In this document: one piece after another, positions 1-5,337 of the stretch
Layout of the letters: the number at the start of each line of letters is the position of its first letter
Numbering within the stretch: position 1 is the stretch's first letter
NCBI GenBank assembly: GCA_028717985.1
Contig: JAQUMS010000108.1
Coordinates: forward strand, 1 to 5,478
Source of the DNA: Candidatus Omnitrophota bacterium
Lineage (GTDB): Bacteria; Omnitrophota; Gorgyraeia; Gygaellales; Profunditerraquicolaceae
DNA: 5,478 nucleotides
Direction: 5' to 3'
Made by a program: the position numbers and the translations under genes
Notes under the pieces: generated by a model
Database searches by the model: none
Told to the model about the DNA's origin: nothing
Seen by the model: the letters and a program-made list of their open reading frames with translations, nothing else

Positions 1-1067
1 TTGTTCCAGTCCCGTATGAAGATCTTCCTGTTAAGCTTCCTTCAGATGCGCCGTTTACCGGAGAAGGAGGCAGTCCTCTGGGCAAAGTTCCTGAATTTGT
101 CAATGTTGCCTGCCCGAAATGCAAGACGCCTGCGCGCCGGGAAACCGATACCATGGCGACGTTCTTTGATTCTTCGTGGTATTTTCTGCGGTTTTGTTCC
201 CCTCAGAACAGTGAGCTTCCTTTTGAGCCTGAAGACGCCAAATATTGGATGCCGGTTGACCAATATATCGGAGGGATAGAACACGCGATCCTGCATCTGT
301 TATATTCGCGATTCTTTACAAAATTTTTCAATGACCTTGGCATGATCAACTTTTCCGAACCGTTCAAGCGTCTTCTTACCCAGGGGATGGTGTTAAAAGA
401 CGGGGAAGTTATGTCTAAGTCAAGGGGCAATATCGTTGACCCCGATTCTATTATCCAGAAATACGGCGCCGATACGCTGCGCGTATTCATTCTTTTCGCC
501 GCGCCTCCGGAAACGGAATTGGAATGGGATGACCGCGGTATTGAAGGCGCGTTTAAATTTTTGAACCGTGTCTGGCGCGTACAGGATAACCTCAAAGCAC
601 AGGCGGATCCGGTGTTAGTCAGAACCATGCATAAGATTATCCAGAAAGTAACTGCCGACATAGAAGAATTTAAATTTAATACCGCGATAGCCGGATTGAT
701 GGAATTTGTCAATGCCATATACCAAATGGACGCGGATAAGGAAATTTTGAAAAATCTGATCCTTATGATAAGTCCTATAGCTCCTCATTTTGCCGAAGAA
801 TTGTGGGAACTGCAGGGTTTTCAGGGAAGCGTGTTTAACGCGCCGTGGCCGGTGTGTGATCCCGCTTTTTTAATCGAAGAAAATGTAACTATAATAGTAC
901 AGGTTAACGGGAAACTGCGTTCCAAGGTGGTAGTGCCTCAGGATATTGCCGAAGAAAAACTTAAGGAAATTGTCCTTTCCGACGATAAAACAAAAGCATG
1001 GATTCAAGAGAAGCCCATCCGGAATTTCGTTGTTGTTCCCAAAAAACTCGTGAATATTGTTATCTAA
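1..1067 (+). CDS. leuS: Leucyl-tRNA synthetase, C-terminal part (5' end outside window)
   Basis: Cytosolic class I aminoacyl-tRNA synthetase that charges tRNA-Leu. The frame is open from base 3, upstream of the first ATG (153), so the 354 visible residues are the end of a protein usually about 810-870 long. Visible residues begin with a typical LeuRS stretch including FTGEGGSPL (18-26), the CPKC half of a zinc site (37-40), RRETDTM (45-51) and DSSWYFLRF (56-64). The conserved YIGGIEHAILHLLYSRFF follows near 88-105. The KMSKS ATP-binding loop reads VMSKS (visible 136-140, MSKS at bases 411-422); the catalytic second lysine is kept. The helical anticodon-binding domain follows, then the C-terminal domain with VQVNGKLR near 300 and a VPKKLVNIVI end. 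It stops with TAA at 1065-1067. Arginine codons are mostly CGN (11 of 13). Identity is very secure. Confidence 0.97.
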   Translation, partial: VPVPYEDLPVKLPSDAPFTGEGGSPLGKVPEFVNVACPKCKTPARRETDTMATFFDSSWYFLRFCSPQNSELPFEPEDAKYWMPVDQYIGGIEHAILHLLYSRFFTKFFNDLGMINFSEPFKRLLTQGMVLKDGEVMSKSRGNIVDPDSIIQKYGADTLRVFILFAAPPETELEWDDRGIEGAFKFLNRVWRVQDNLKAQADPVLVRTMHKIIQKVTADIEEFKFNTAIAGLMEFVNAIYQMDADKEILKNLILMISPIAPHFAEELWELQGFQGSVFNAPWPVCDPAFLIEENVTIIVQVNGKLRSKVVVPQDIAEEKLKEIVLSDDKTKAWIQEKPIRNFVVVPKKLVNIVI

Positions 1068-1141
1068 TGCAGAGCGGGTAACGGGCAGCGTTTAGTGTTT
1101 TTCTTATTCGCTTACCGTTTTTCGCTGCGCACGATATATGT

Positions 1142-2149
1142 ATGATTAAAATCGGCCGGCTCAAACTTTCATCGCGTTTTATTCTCGCGCCTATGGCGGG
1201 GATCACCGATCTTCCATTTCGTTTGTTCAACCGGAAATTCGGATGCGAATTCGCTTTCGTGGAAATGATCAATGTTCGTTCATTGAGCTATAAGAGTAAA
1301 CGCACCAAAAGTATGCTCGATACCACAGAAGCGGATAAACCTCTGGGAGTTCAGATACTTGGCGCCGAGCCGCAGTATATTCTCAAGGGATTGGATATTA
1401 TGAAGCAATACGATTTTGAAGTGTTGGATTTTAACGCCGCCTGTCCGATGAGGAAAATAATCAACCGGGGAGAAGGGGCCGCTCTGCTTAAAGATCCCAA
1501 AAAACTGCATGGTTTATTAAAATTAGTTGTTGAGCATTCCGATAGGCCGGTGACGGTGAAGATCAGGACCGGATGGGATAAAAAATCGGTAAATGCCCGG
1601 GAGGTCGCTTTATACGCTGAAGACGCGGGTGTGAAAGCGGTGTTCATACACGGCAGGACCAAAGAACAGCTTTACAGCGGAAAAGTTGATTATGACGCGA
1701 TACGCGCAGTAAAAGAAGCGTTGAAGATCCCGGTGATTGCCAGCGGAGACATTTTTTCCCCGGAACTGGCAAAAAAGATGTTTGACGAAACCGGATGCGA
1801 CGCGGTTCTGGTGGCGCGCGGAAGCATGGGAAATCCCTGGATATTCCGGGAGTTGGAAACGTTTTTTAAAAAAGGCGTTATTTCTCCTCGTCCGGTAAAA
1901 GAAGAAATTTTCCGTGTTATGCTTGAACATCTGAACTCGTTCGTGGATTACCACGGTGAAAAGACCGGCGTGATGCTTTTCCGCAAATTCTTTGCCTGGT
2001 ATACCAAGGGGTTTCGGGGTGTCCGACCGCTCCGGGAAAAATGCTCTACCGCGAAAACCCTGAAAGAAATGGAAATACTGATCGGGAAATTTAAAGAGAG
2101 TAAGGAAAGTATTGTTGAACATAGAATTCATTCACACGAAATGCCGTAA
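1142..2149 (+). CDS. dus: tRNA-dihydrouridine synthase (DusB-like)
   Basis: FMN-dependent cytosolic enzyme that reduces uridine to dihydrouridine in tRNA using NADPH. The 335 residues match the family's usual length (about 320-350). An N-terminal TIM barrel opens with the flavin-binding APMAGITDLPFR (16-27). The catalytic cysteine lies in NAACPMRK (Cys101), followed by GEGAALLKDP. FMN and substrate contacts are seen in KIRTGW (140-145), HGRT (170-173), SGDI (202-205) and ARGSMGNPWIF (225-235). A helical C-terminal RNA-binding domain follows. The start at 1142 fits the DusB N-terminus (MIKIGRLKL), although no clear Shine-Dalgarno precedes it. An out-of-frame ATG at 1138 gives only three codons. 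The gene begins 74 bases after leuS with no credible terminator between them, so co-transcription is likely. The family is certain; the exact Dus subtype and target position are inferred. Confidence 0.95.
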   Translation: MIKIGRLKLSSRFILAPMAGITDLPFRLFNRKFGCEFAFVEMINVRSLSYKSKRTKSMLDTTEADKPLGVQILGAEPQYILKGLDIMKQYDFEVLDFNAACPMRKIINRGEGAALLKDPKKLHGLLKLVVEHSDRPVTVKIRTGWDKKSVNAREVALYAEDAGVKAVFIHGRTKEQLYSGKVDYDAIRAVKEALKIPVIASGDIFSPELAKKMFDETGCDAVLVARGSMGNPWIFRELETFFKKGVISPRPVKEEIFRVMLEHLNSFVDYHGEKTGVMLFRKFFAWYTKGFRGVRPLREKCSTAKTLKEMEILIGKFKESKESIVEHRIHSHEMP

Positions 2150-2172
2150 CTTTCCGTTGACTCATAATAAAA

Positions 2173-2196
2173 TCTAACCATAGGGATTTGGTTGGA
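2173..2196 (+). other. Short hairpin after dus
   Basis: TCTAACCA (2173-2180) pairs with TGGTTGGA (2189-2196), giving eight pairs with one G-U around an eight-base loop. No run of T follows, so it is not a classical intrinsic terminator. It may stabilise the 3' end of the leuS-dus transcript or mark the left edge of the palindromic element that begins about 20 bases later. Function unknown. Confidence 0.4.
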
Positions 2197-2216
2197 TAGT
2201 TGAAAAACAGTCTTGA

Positions 2217-2427
2217 GCGGCAAGCGATTTTTCGCTCAGGCCGGTTTTTTAACGCCGATGATCTTTCTCGGCTTGGCGGCTGCAGAACTCGCGACTCGGC
2301 TTCTGCCTCGGCGCTTCAAACAGCTTCGCCGTCTTGAGAGTGCCGTCCATTTGGACGACCTCAAGATTCCCTCGCCGCTCAAGCTCCATCGGCTGAAACC
2401 GGCATTCGCTCAAAGATCTCTTGCCGC
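2217..2427. repeat. GC-rich interrupted palindrome with nested hairpins
   Basis: This element is clearly richer in GC than its flanks and has matched outer arms. GCGGCAAG (2217-2224) pairs with CTTGCCGC (2420-2427), GCCGGTTT (2240-2247) with AAACCGGC (2396-2403), and GCCGATG (2254-2260) with CATCGGC (2387-2393). Inside are three further hairpins: GCAGAA/TTCTGC (2282-2287, 2301-2306), CGGCG/CGCCG (2309-2313, 2327-2331), and CTTGAG/CTCAAG (2333-2338, 2360-2365) capped by CGTCC-ATTT-GGACG (2344-2357). A T4-loop hairpin AGCGA/TCGCT sits in the left arm (2223-2236). The fold is a multibranched structure possible on either strand. It could be a dispersed palindromic repeat (MITE or REP-like) or a structured RNA. 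Reading frames are open on both strands, but neither matches a protein I recognise. Confidence 0.65.
2249..2389 (-). CDS. Doubtful small ORF inside the palindromic element
   Basis: On the minus strand an ATG at 2389 opens 46 codons ending with TAA at 2249-2251. The product begins MELERRGNLEVVQMDG and is charged, hydrophilic and rich in Lys, Arg and Glu. The frame stays open further upstream, with a possible TTG start at 2413. No Shine-Dalgarno is evident. A plus-strand frame (TTG 2213 to TAG 2431, 72 residues) covers the same DNA, and long open frames in both directions are common in GC-rich palindromes. I do not recognise either product. The minus-strand sequence looks slightly more protein-like, but this is listed only so that it can be tested against other copies of the element. 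Confidence 0.15.
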   Translation of the reverse strand: MELERRGNLEVVQMDGTLKTAKLFEAPRQKPSREFCSRQAEKDHRR

Positions 2428-2478
2428 GTAGTTTATTGCTTTTAAGAGCGAAGGCGTTTTATGAGGCGACTTTATTAG

Positions 2479-2506
2479 TTGACAATGCTTTTGTTTGTAA
2501 TATAAT
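2479..2506 (+). promoter_or_regulatory. Near-perfect sigma-70 promoter
   Basis: A consensus -35 box TTGACA (2479-2484) and a consensus -10 box TATAAT (2501-2506) are separated by 16 bases. The -10 lies in an AT-rich run. Transcription would start near 2513, giving a leader of about 110 bases before the start codon at 2626. This is the strongest promoter-like signal in the window and implies high basal initiation, which makes the structured leader downstream more meaningful. Confidence 0.8.
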
Positions 2507-2536
2507 AAAAATTGTGATTTTTGCTGTAGAAACAGG

Positions 2537-2610
2537 CCACGGTTAGTTAGAATTAGTCTTTTTTCCAGGCGCAGCCCGGGAAAAAGAGATTTTAATGCCG
2601 TGGTTTTTTT
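2537..2610 (+). terminator. Structured leader ending in a terminator-like stem and T7 (candidate attenuator or small RNA end)
   Basis: CCACGG (2537-2542) pairs perfectly with CCGTGG (2598-2603), and seven T follow at once (2604-2610). The enclosed loop contains a second strong hairpin. Its arms are 2557-2570 and 2574-2587, with 13 pairs (one G-U), one A-C mismatch and a GCA loop. A small CTGT/ACAG hairpin (2524-2535) lies just upstream. The T run ends only five bases before the AAGGAG ribosome site of the next gene. This suits a transcription attenuator, or the terminator of a short RNA of about 100 bases with leakage into the gene. It matches no riboswitch consensus I can recall. Confidence 0.6.
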
Positions 2611-2625
2611 ATGTGAAGGAGCAGT

Positions 2626-3594
2626 ATGAAGAACATCGAGAAAGTAAGCGCTTGTTTAATACTATTGATACTTAATCTAAGCATTTCACCCGCCTGGCCG
2701 TTAAGTTTTGGGAAAAGTGGCGGTACTCCTTCCGGTTCTTCCGGTAAAACAGCAGCTCAGAGTAGTTCTACGGGAGAAAATTGGAAAAGAGTTGCTTTCG
2801 CGGCTTCTGTTTTAGGCCCAGTAAAAGAACCAGGGGGAACCAATAAAGTTGTTTCAGTTAAAATCGCTGATGCTCCAGGAGCCCAGGATAAAATCCTTCC
2901 CGGTAATTTATCTCTTGTGTGCAGGGCCGACGCGTTAACTTCCGTTTCCTCCAATTCCGCAGGAACAGGACTTATGGTAAGCGACACCCAGGGGAAAGTT
3001 TATACGGTAAGTCGCGATCAGGCATGGCTGAAAAGTAGCGGTGTGCTTAATGAAAATATGGGAGGGAATGGAATTGTTCAACCCTGGAGTTTTCAACAAT
3101 ATGCAATCCGTGCGGATAAACTGTATGATTCCCAAGCCCGTCCTGTAAGTGCAGATTTTATTTCCGATGCCCGGCCGTATCATATAGTACAACTTAATGG
3201 TTTTTCCGCTGTTTCCGGAAATAGCCTGGGTGCTAACGCGTCTGATATCTTTGTGTTTGATTCAACGGTAGTCCCGTTGTCCAGGGGGAATGCGGTTATT
3301 CCTTTAGCAGTTGCCCGGCTTCATAAAGTTACGCAGAATCCTGCCGATGGTACTTTTGTGAAATTCGGTTCGGCGGATACTTCTTTTTCAGTCGCAAAAA
3401 GCGATTTAATGACGAACGTATCCCGTTCTGATGGTTCCGGCGCCATAGTTACAATAGGAATGCTTTCTGATGTTGTATCACCCGATGCGATCCCGGTACT
3501 CGATGGAGCGGGTAATACGTGGTATATAAATTCCGATGATTTAACCCGGGCTCAAAGCCTTAATTCATATCTCGCTTATTTGTTTGAGATATAG
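2626..3594 (+). CDS. Exported protein of unknown function
   Basis: A 322-residue protein I do not recognise. The start is secure: AAGGAG at 2616-2621 lies four bases before the ATG, and the N-terminus is a signal peptide with basic MKNIEK, then a hydrophobic core VSACLILLILNL and likely cleavage around residues 24-28. A Gly/Ser-rich linker (about 29-50) follows, then a polar segment rich in Ser, Val, Asp and Gly that suggests beta structure. No lipobox, anchor, catalytic motif or clear repeat is visible. The protein is probably periplasmic, surface-exposed or secreted. It has its own near-consensus promoter, a structured leader and a terminator at its stop codon, so it is a single-gene unit. 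It sits between the leuS-dus and comEA-comEC pairs. Any role in DNA uptake would be a guess from location only. Confidence 0.85.
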   Translation: MKNIEKVSACLILLILNLSISPAWPLSFGKSGGTPSGSSGKTAAQSSSTGENWKRVAFAASVLGPVKEPGGTNKVVSVKIADAPGAQDKILPGNLSLVCRADALTSVSSNSAGTGLMVSDTQGKVYTVSRDQAWLKSSGVLNENMGGNGIVQPWSFQQYAIRADKLYDSQARPVSADFISDARPYHIVQLNGFSAVSGNSLGANASDIFVFDSTVVPLSRGNAVIPLAVARLHKVTQNPADGTFVKFGSADTSFSVAKSDLMTNVSRSDGSGAIVTIGMLSDVVSPDAIPVLDGAGNTWYINSDDLTRAQSLNSYLAYLFEI

Positions 3595-3626
3595 AAACTT
3601 ACGTTATTTTTTATAGTTTCTTTTGT
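3593..3626 (+). terminator. Intrinsic terminator of the exported-protein gene
   Basis: AGAAACT (3593-3599, starting within the TAG stop codon) pairs perfectly with AGTTTCT (3615-3621), followed by TTTTGT. The stem is seven base pairs and AT-rich, and the loop is 15 bases, so it is moderate in strength. Its position at the stop codon supports termination here and separate transcription of comEA. Confidence 0.5.
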
Positions 3627-3662
3627 CACTCCTCCTGAAAATATTCAAAAATTCCTGTAAGA

Positions 3663-3690
3663 TTTTCCTTCATTCCCCGTCTATTATAAT
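3663..3690 (+). promoter_or_regulatory. Possible promoter for comEA-comEC
   Basis: A perfect -10 hexamer TATAAT (3685-3690) lies 51 bases before the comEA start, but the -35 match is poor (TTTTCC at 3663-3668, 16-base spacing). ATAATTAG (3686-3693) and CTAATTAT (3725-3732) form an eight-base inverted repeat that overlaps the -10 box and could be an operator. The region is very AT-rich, so both signals could arise by chance. Confidence 0.35.
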
Positions 3691-3741
3691 TAGTACAGAG
3701 TATATTCGTATTAATTATCTAAGTCTAATTATTCAAATTTT

Positions 3742-4071
3742 ATGACATTCTTTACCCACCAGGAACGCAAGGTCATTATATTTTTCTGCGGTATTATTCT
3801 CCTGGGGATATGTATATCGTATGGCGTGAAGCGCGTAACACCTTTGAAAACAATTATCTGCCATGATCCGGATTTCGGTAAAATTAATCTTAATACGGCG
3901 GTAAAAGATGACTTGAAAAGCATAAAAGGTATAGGGGAAAAATTAGCCGGGCGTATTCTTGAATACAGGATTCAGCAGGGAACGATCAAGGATATTGAGG
4001 AAGTACGGAATATCAAGGGTATTACCGATGAAAAAATGGAAGAAATTAAAAAAACAGTATTTATACCATAA
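3742..4071 (+). CDS. comEA: ComEA-like helix-hairpin-helix DNA-binding protein
   Basis: A 109-residue membrane-anchored protein of the DNA-uptake system; ComEA family members bind incoming double-stranded DNA outside the inner membrane. Residues 10-28 form one hydrophobic segment after a short basic N-terminus. A short linker leads to the ComEA signature INLNTA (48-53). Two helix-hairpin-helix motifs follow: IKGIGEKLAGRILEYR (61-76) and IKGITDEKMEEIKKTV (91-106). In the second motif GIG is replaced by GIT. The length suits the minimal ComEA form that lacks the oligomerisation domain. The start is the first ATG in frame and gives a sensible anchor, but no Shine-Dalgarno is visible in the AT-rich upstream DNA, so translation may be weak. 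It lies 117 bases upstream of comEC, the usual partner order, which supports the assignment. Family certainty is high; a competence role is inferred. Confidence 0.9.
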   Translation: MTFFTHQERKVIIFFCGIILLGICISYGVKRVTPLKTIICHDPDFGKINLNTAVKDDLKSIKGIGEKLAGRILEYRIQQGTIKDIEEVRNIKGITDEKMEEIKKTVFIP

Positions 4072-4092
4072 TTAGGTCCTTGTTTTTAGGAG

Positions 4093-4128
4093 TTAGCTCT
4101 TAGTAAAGATATAATTCCTAAGAGCTAA
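4093..4128 (+). repeat. Perfect 11-base inverted repeat linking the comEC leader to the heptamer array
   Basis: TTAGCTCTTAG (4093-4103) is the exact reverse complement of CTAAGAGCTAA (4118-4128), the first unit and a half of the heptamer array. The loop is 14 bases. The left arm can pair equally well with later repeat units, so the hairpin can slide. AGGAG (4088-4092) lies directly before the left arm. Confidence 0.6.
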
Positions 4129-4188
4129 GAGCTAAGAGCTAAGAGCTAAGAGCTAAGAGCTAAGAGCTAAGAGCTAAGAGCTAAGAGC
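4119..4188 (+). repeat. Tandem heptamer array, ten exact copies of TAAGAGC
   Basis: Seventy bases consist of exactly ten undiverged copies of TAAGAGC ending directly against the comEC ATG at 4189. Because seven is not a multiple of three, every reading frame meets a TAA every 21 bases, so the array cannot be coding. Each unit carries AAGAG. The copy ending eight bases before the ATG can act as a weak Shine-Dalgarno at good spacing. Perfect copies suggest recent or ongoing slippage, so copy number may vary between cells and alter leader folding or spacing. Confidence 0.95.
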
Positions 4189-4941
4189 ATGATTAGTCCA
4201 TTAATTATAATTACCGGTATTCTCGCGATAGGAATTGCAGCCGGAAGTTTCATATATTTCCCTGTTTATTATTTTTTAATTGCCGCGGTGATTGTTTTTT
4301 TCTGTTCTTTAATATATTCTCGGCATGAGCGTTTGGGGGATGTGGTGTTGTTGTGCCTTATTTTTTCTCTGGGGTGTGTTTTGCTCAAAGAATCCCGCGT
4401 TTTGCCGAATAATCATATCGTAAAAATATATTCGTCTATTTATGGTAATGCAGTAAAATTGTCCGGTCGTGTGGGGAGCGAACCGGAGATCAGTCAGTCA
4501 AAAACGTCTTTTGTGTTTAGCATCTCTGAAGTTAAAATCCGGGGGAAAAAGATCAGTGCTCAGGGGAATGTTATTGTAAATATGCCGGGACGGAGGGATA
4601 TCCAATTCGGCGATACATTACAGATGACCGGGAAGCTATACAGGCCGTTTGCCGGAAGTGGAAATAAAAATAATTACCTGGAATATTTACGCAGGAGGAA
4701 TATCTGGTACGCGATGCGCGTGCCTGTTCCCTCAGGCGTGTCTCTTATCAAGCGGGCTTTCTCGCCCCAACAATGCGGGTTGAGAATGAAACATATAATG
4801 TCCGCCGCGCTCCATTCTTATCTTACTCCTATTTCAGGCGCTGTTGTTGATGCCATGGTCTTTGGTGAAAAGAAAGACATCCCGGTATTTCTGTATAATT
4901 CTATGGTTAAAACCGGGATTGTGCATCCCCTGGCAACCTAA
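4189..4941 (+). CDS. comEC: ComEC/Rec2 DNA-uptake channel, N-terminal fragment (truncated)
   Basis: ComEC forms the inner-membrane channel that carries single-stranded DNA into the cell; full proteins usually have about 650-800 residues. Only 250 are present. Residues 4-20, 22-43 and 51-67 are hydrophobic membrane segments. Residues 88-180 form the DUF4131 OB-like region, with KLSGRVGSEPE (90-100), FGDTLQMTGKLYRP (140-153) and NYLEYLRRRNIWYAMRV (162-178). The competence domain begins with VDAMVFGEKKDIP and MVKTGIVHPLA (239-249). In the family that stretch continues as SGLHVG and further membrane helices; here it reads Thr and a TAA stop (4939-4941). No later frame restores the missing motif, so this is not a simple frameshift. 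The ATG at 4189 is the first possible start, since an in-frame TAA lies at 4168-4170. The fragment is almost certainly inactive as a channel. Confidence 0.88.
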   Translation: MISPLIIITGILAIGIAAGSFIYFPVYYFLIAAVIVFFCSLIYSRHERLGDVVLLCLIFSLGCVLLKESRVLPNNHIVKIYSSIYGNAVKLSGRVGSEPEISQSKTSFVFSISEVKIRGKKISAQGNVIVNMPGRRDIQFGDTLQMTGKLYRPFAGSGNKNNYLEYLRRRNIWYAMRVPVPSGVSLIKRAFSPQQCGLRMKHIMSAALHSYLTPISGAVVDAMVFGEKKDIPVFLYNSMVKTGIVHPLAT

Positions 4942-4946
4942 TGCAC
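4920..4946. repeat. Inverted repeat spanning the comEC breakpoint
   Basis: GTGCAT and ATGCAC form a perfect six-base inverted repeat flanking about 14 bases that contain the end of ComEC similarity. CCG lies four or five bases outside each arm, extending the symmetry. It could be a recombination core site of the kind used by tyrosine recombinases, or chance. The left arm encodes a conserved ComEC stretch (IVH). Confidence 0.35.
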
Positions 4947-5000
4947 GAAACGGAATTAAGCTATCTTTTGAAGCTAAACTGCCATATGACAAACCAATGA
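4941..5000 (+). CDS. Possible 19-residue ORF bridging comEC' and the RHH gene
   Basis: The ATG at 4941 overlaps the comEC fragment stop (TAATG) and the frame ends in TGA at 4998-5000, overlapping the next start (ATGA at 4997-5000). The peptide is MHETELSYLLKLNCHMTNQ. It has no Shine-Dalgarno. It may be a coupling peptide or the remaining C-terminus of a gene cut off at the junction. Both overlaps could be chance. Confidence 0.2.
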   Translation: MHETELSYLLKLNCHMTNQ

Positions 5001-5317
5001 TAATTACTAACTATCGGGCGAATTATACGACGATTTATGTCGGGGTAACTGAGAAAATGATTAAAAAGCTTAATTCAATGATAGGTAAAGTAGGGAAAAC
5101 CCAATCTGAGGTCTTAAGGGGTATGCTTGATAGCTATTTTAAGGGTATAGAAAAAACTGGGTTGCCATTTGAGCCATATAGAAAGACAGTCCCCGGGCAT
5201 CTAAGAATACTCCCAAGGACGATAAACAAAGCTCAGGATGCTAAAATAAGGGACATTGCTTCTAAGACGGGCAGAGCCCTGTCTGATTTAATTAGAGAAG
5301 CTGTTGACCGTTTCTAG
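4997..5317 (+). CDS. Tandem ribbon-helix-helix DNA-binding protein (CopG/Arc-like)
   Basis: A 106-residue protein with what look like two ribbon-helix-helix domains in one chain. The first spans about residues 10-51: strand TTIYVGV, helix TEKMIKKLNSMIG, turn KVGKT, helix QSEVLRGMLDSYFKGI. The second spans about 68-106: strand LRILPRTI, helix KAQDAKIRDIASKTG, helix ALSDLIREAVDRF. Ribbon-helix-helix proteins normally pair as dimers to place a two-stranded ribbon in the DNA major groove; a tandem chain, as in F-plasmid TraY, can do this alone. A role as repressor, relaxosome accessory or partition protein is possible, and the sequence does not decide. The frame is open back to 4844 inside comEC, but the ATG at 4997 starts just before the first strand. 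It has no Shine-Dalgarno and overlaps a short upstream ORF by ATGA. Seven of nine arginines use AGA or AGG. Confidence 0.75.
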   Translation: MIITNYRANYTTIYVGVTEKMIKKLNSMIGKVGKTQSEVLRGMLDSYFKGIEKTGLPFEPYRKTVPGHLRILPRTINKAQDAKIRDIASKTGRALSDLIREAVDRF

Positions 5318-5325
5318 ACATAAAA

Positions 5326-5333
5326 AGGGGGTG
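5326..5333 (+). promoter_or_regulatory. Strong ribosome binding site
   Basis: AGGGGGTG differs from the ideal AGGAGGTG at one base and lies four bases before the ATG at 5338 (six from its last core G). It fixes the start of the final gene and shows that this short frame is really translated. Confidence 0.75.
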
Positions 5334-5337
5334 TTTT

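Noticed and set aside
408..422. VMSKS instead of KMSKS in leucyl-tRNA synthetase as a defect
   Set aside because: The first position varies in natural LeuRS enzymes, and I recall the same change in Thermus; the essential second lysine is present.
1085..1128. GCAGCG/CGCTGC inverted repeat between leuS and dus as a terminator
   Set aside because: Only six pairs around a loop of about 32 bases, and no T run follows.
2172..2197. ATCTAAC and GTTGGAT fit the RYYYAAC/GTTRRRY ends of an integron attC site
   Set aside because: The span is 26 bases, well below the usual 57 or more, with no inner L boxes and no cassette arrangement; the match follows from a simple hairpin.
2537..2610. c-di-GMP, preQ1 or SRP RNA identity for the structured leader
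   Set aside because: None of the conserved core motifs of those RNAs could be found; only stem positions and the T run are supported.
4119..4188. Heptamer array as a CRISPR array or plasmid iterons
   Set aside because: Units are seven bases with no spacers, and no replication gene is adjacent.
4844..4996. N-terminal extension of the ribbon-helix-helix protein from the ATG at 4844
   Set aside because: This part overlaps conserved comEC coding sequence in another frame, and its translation looks random until just before the first domain.
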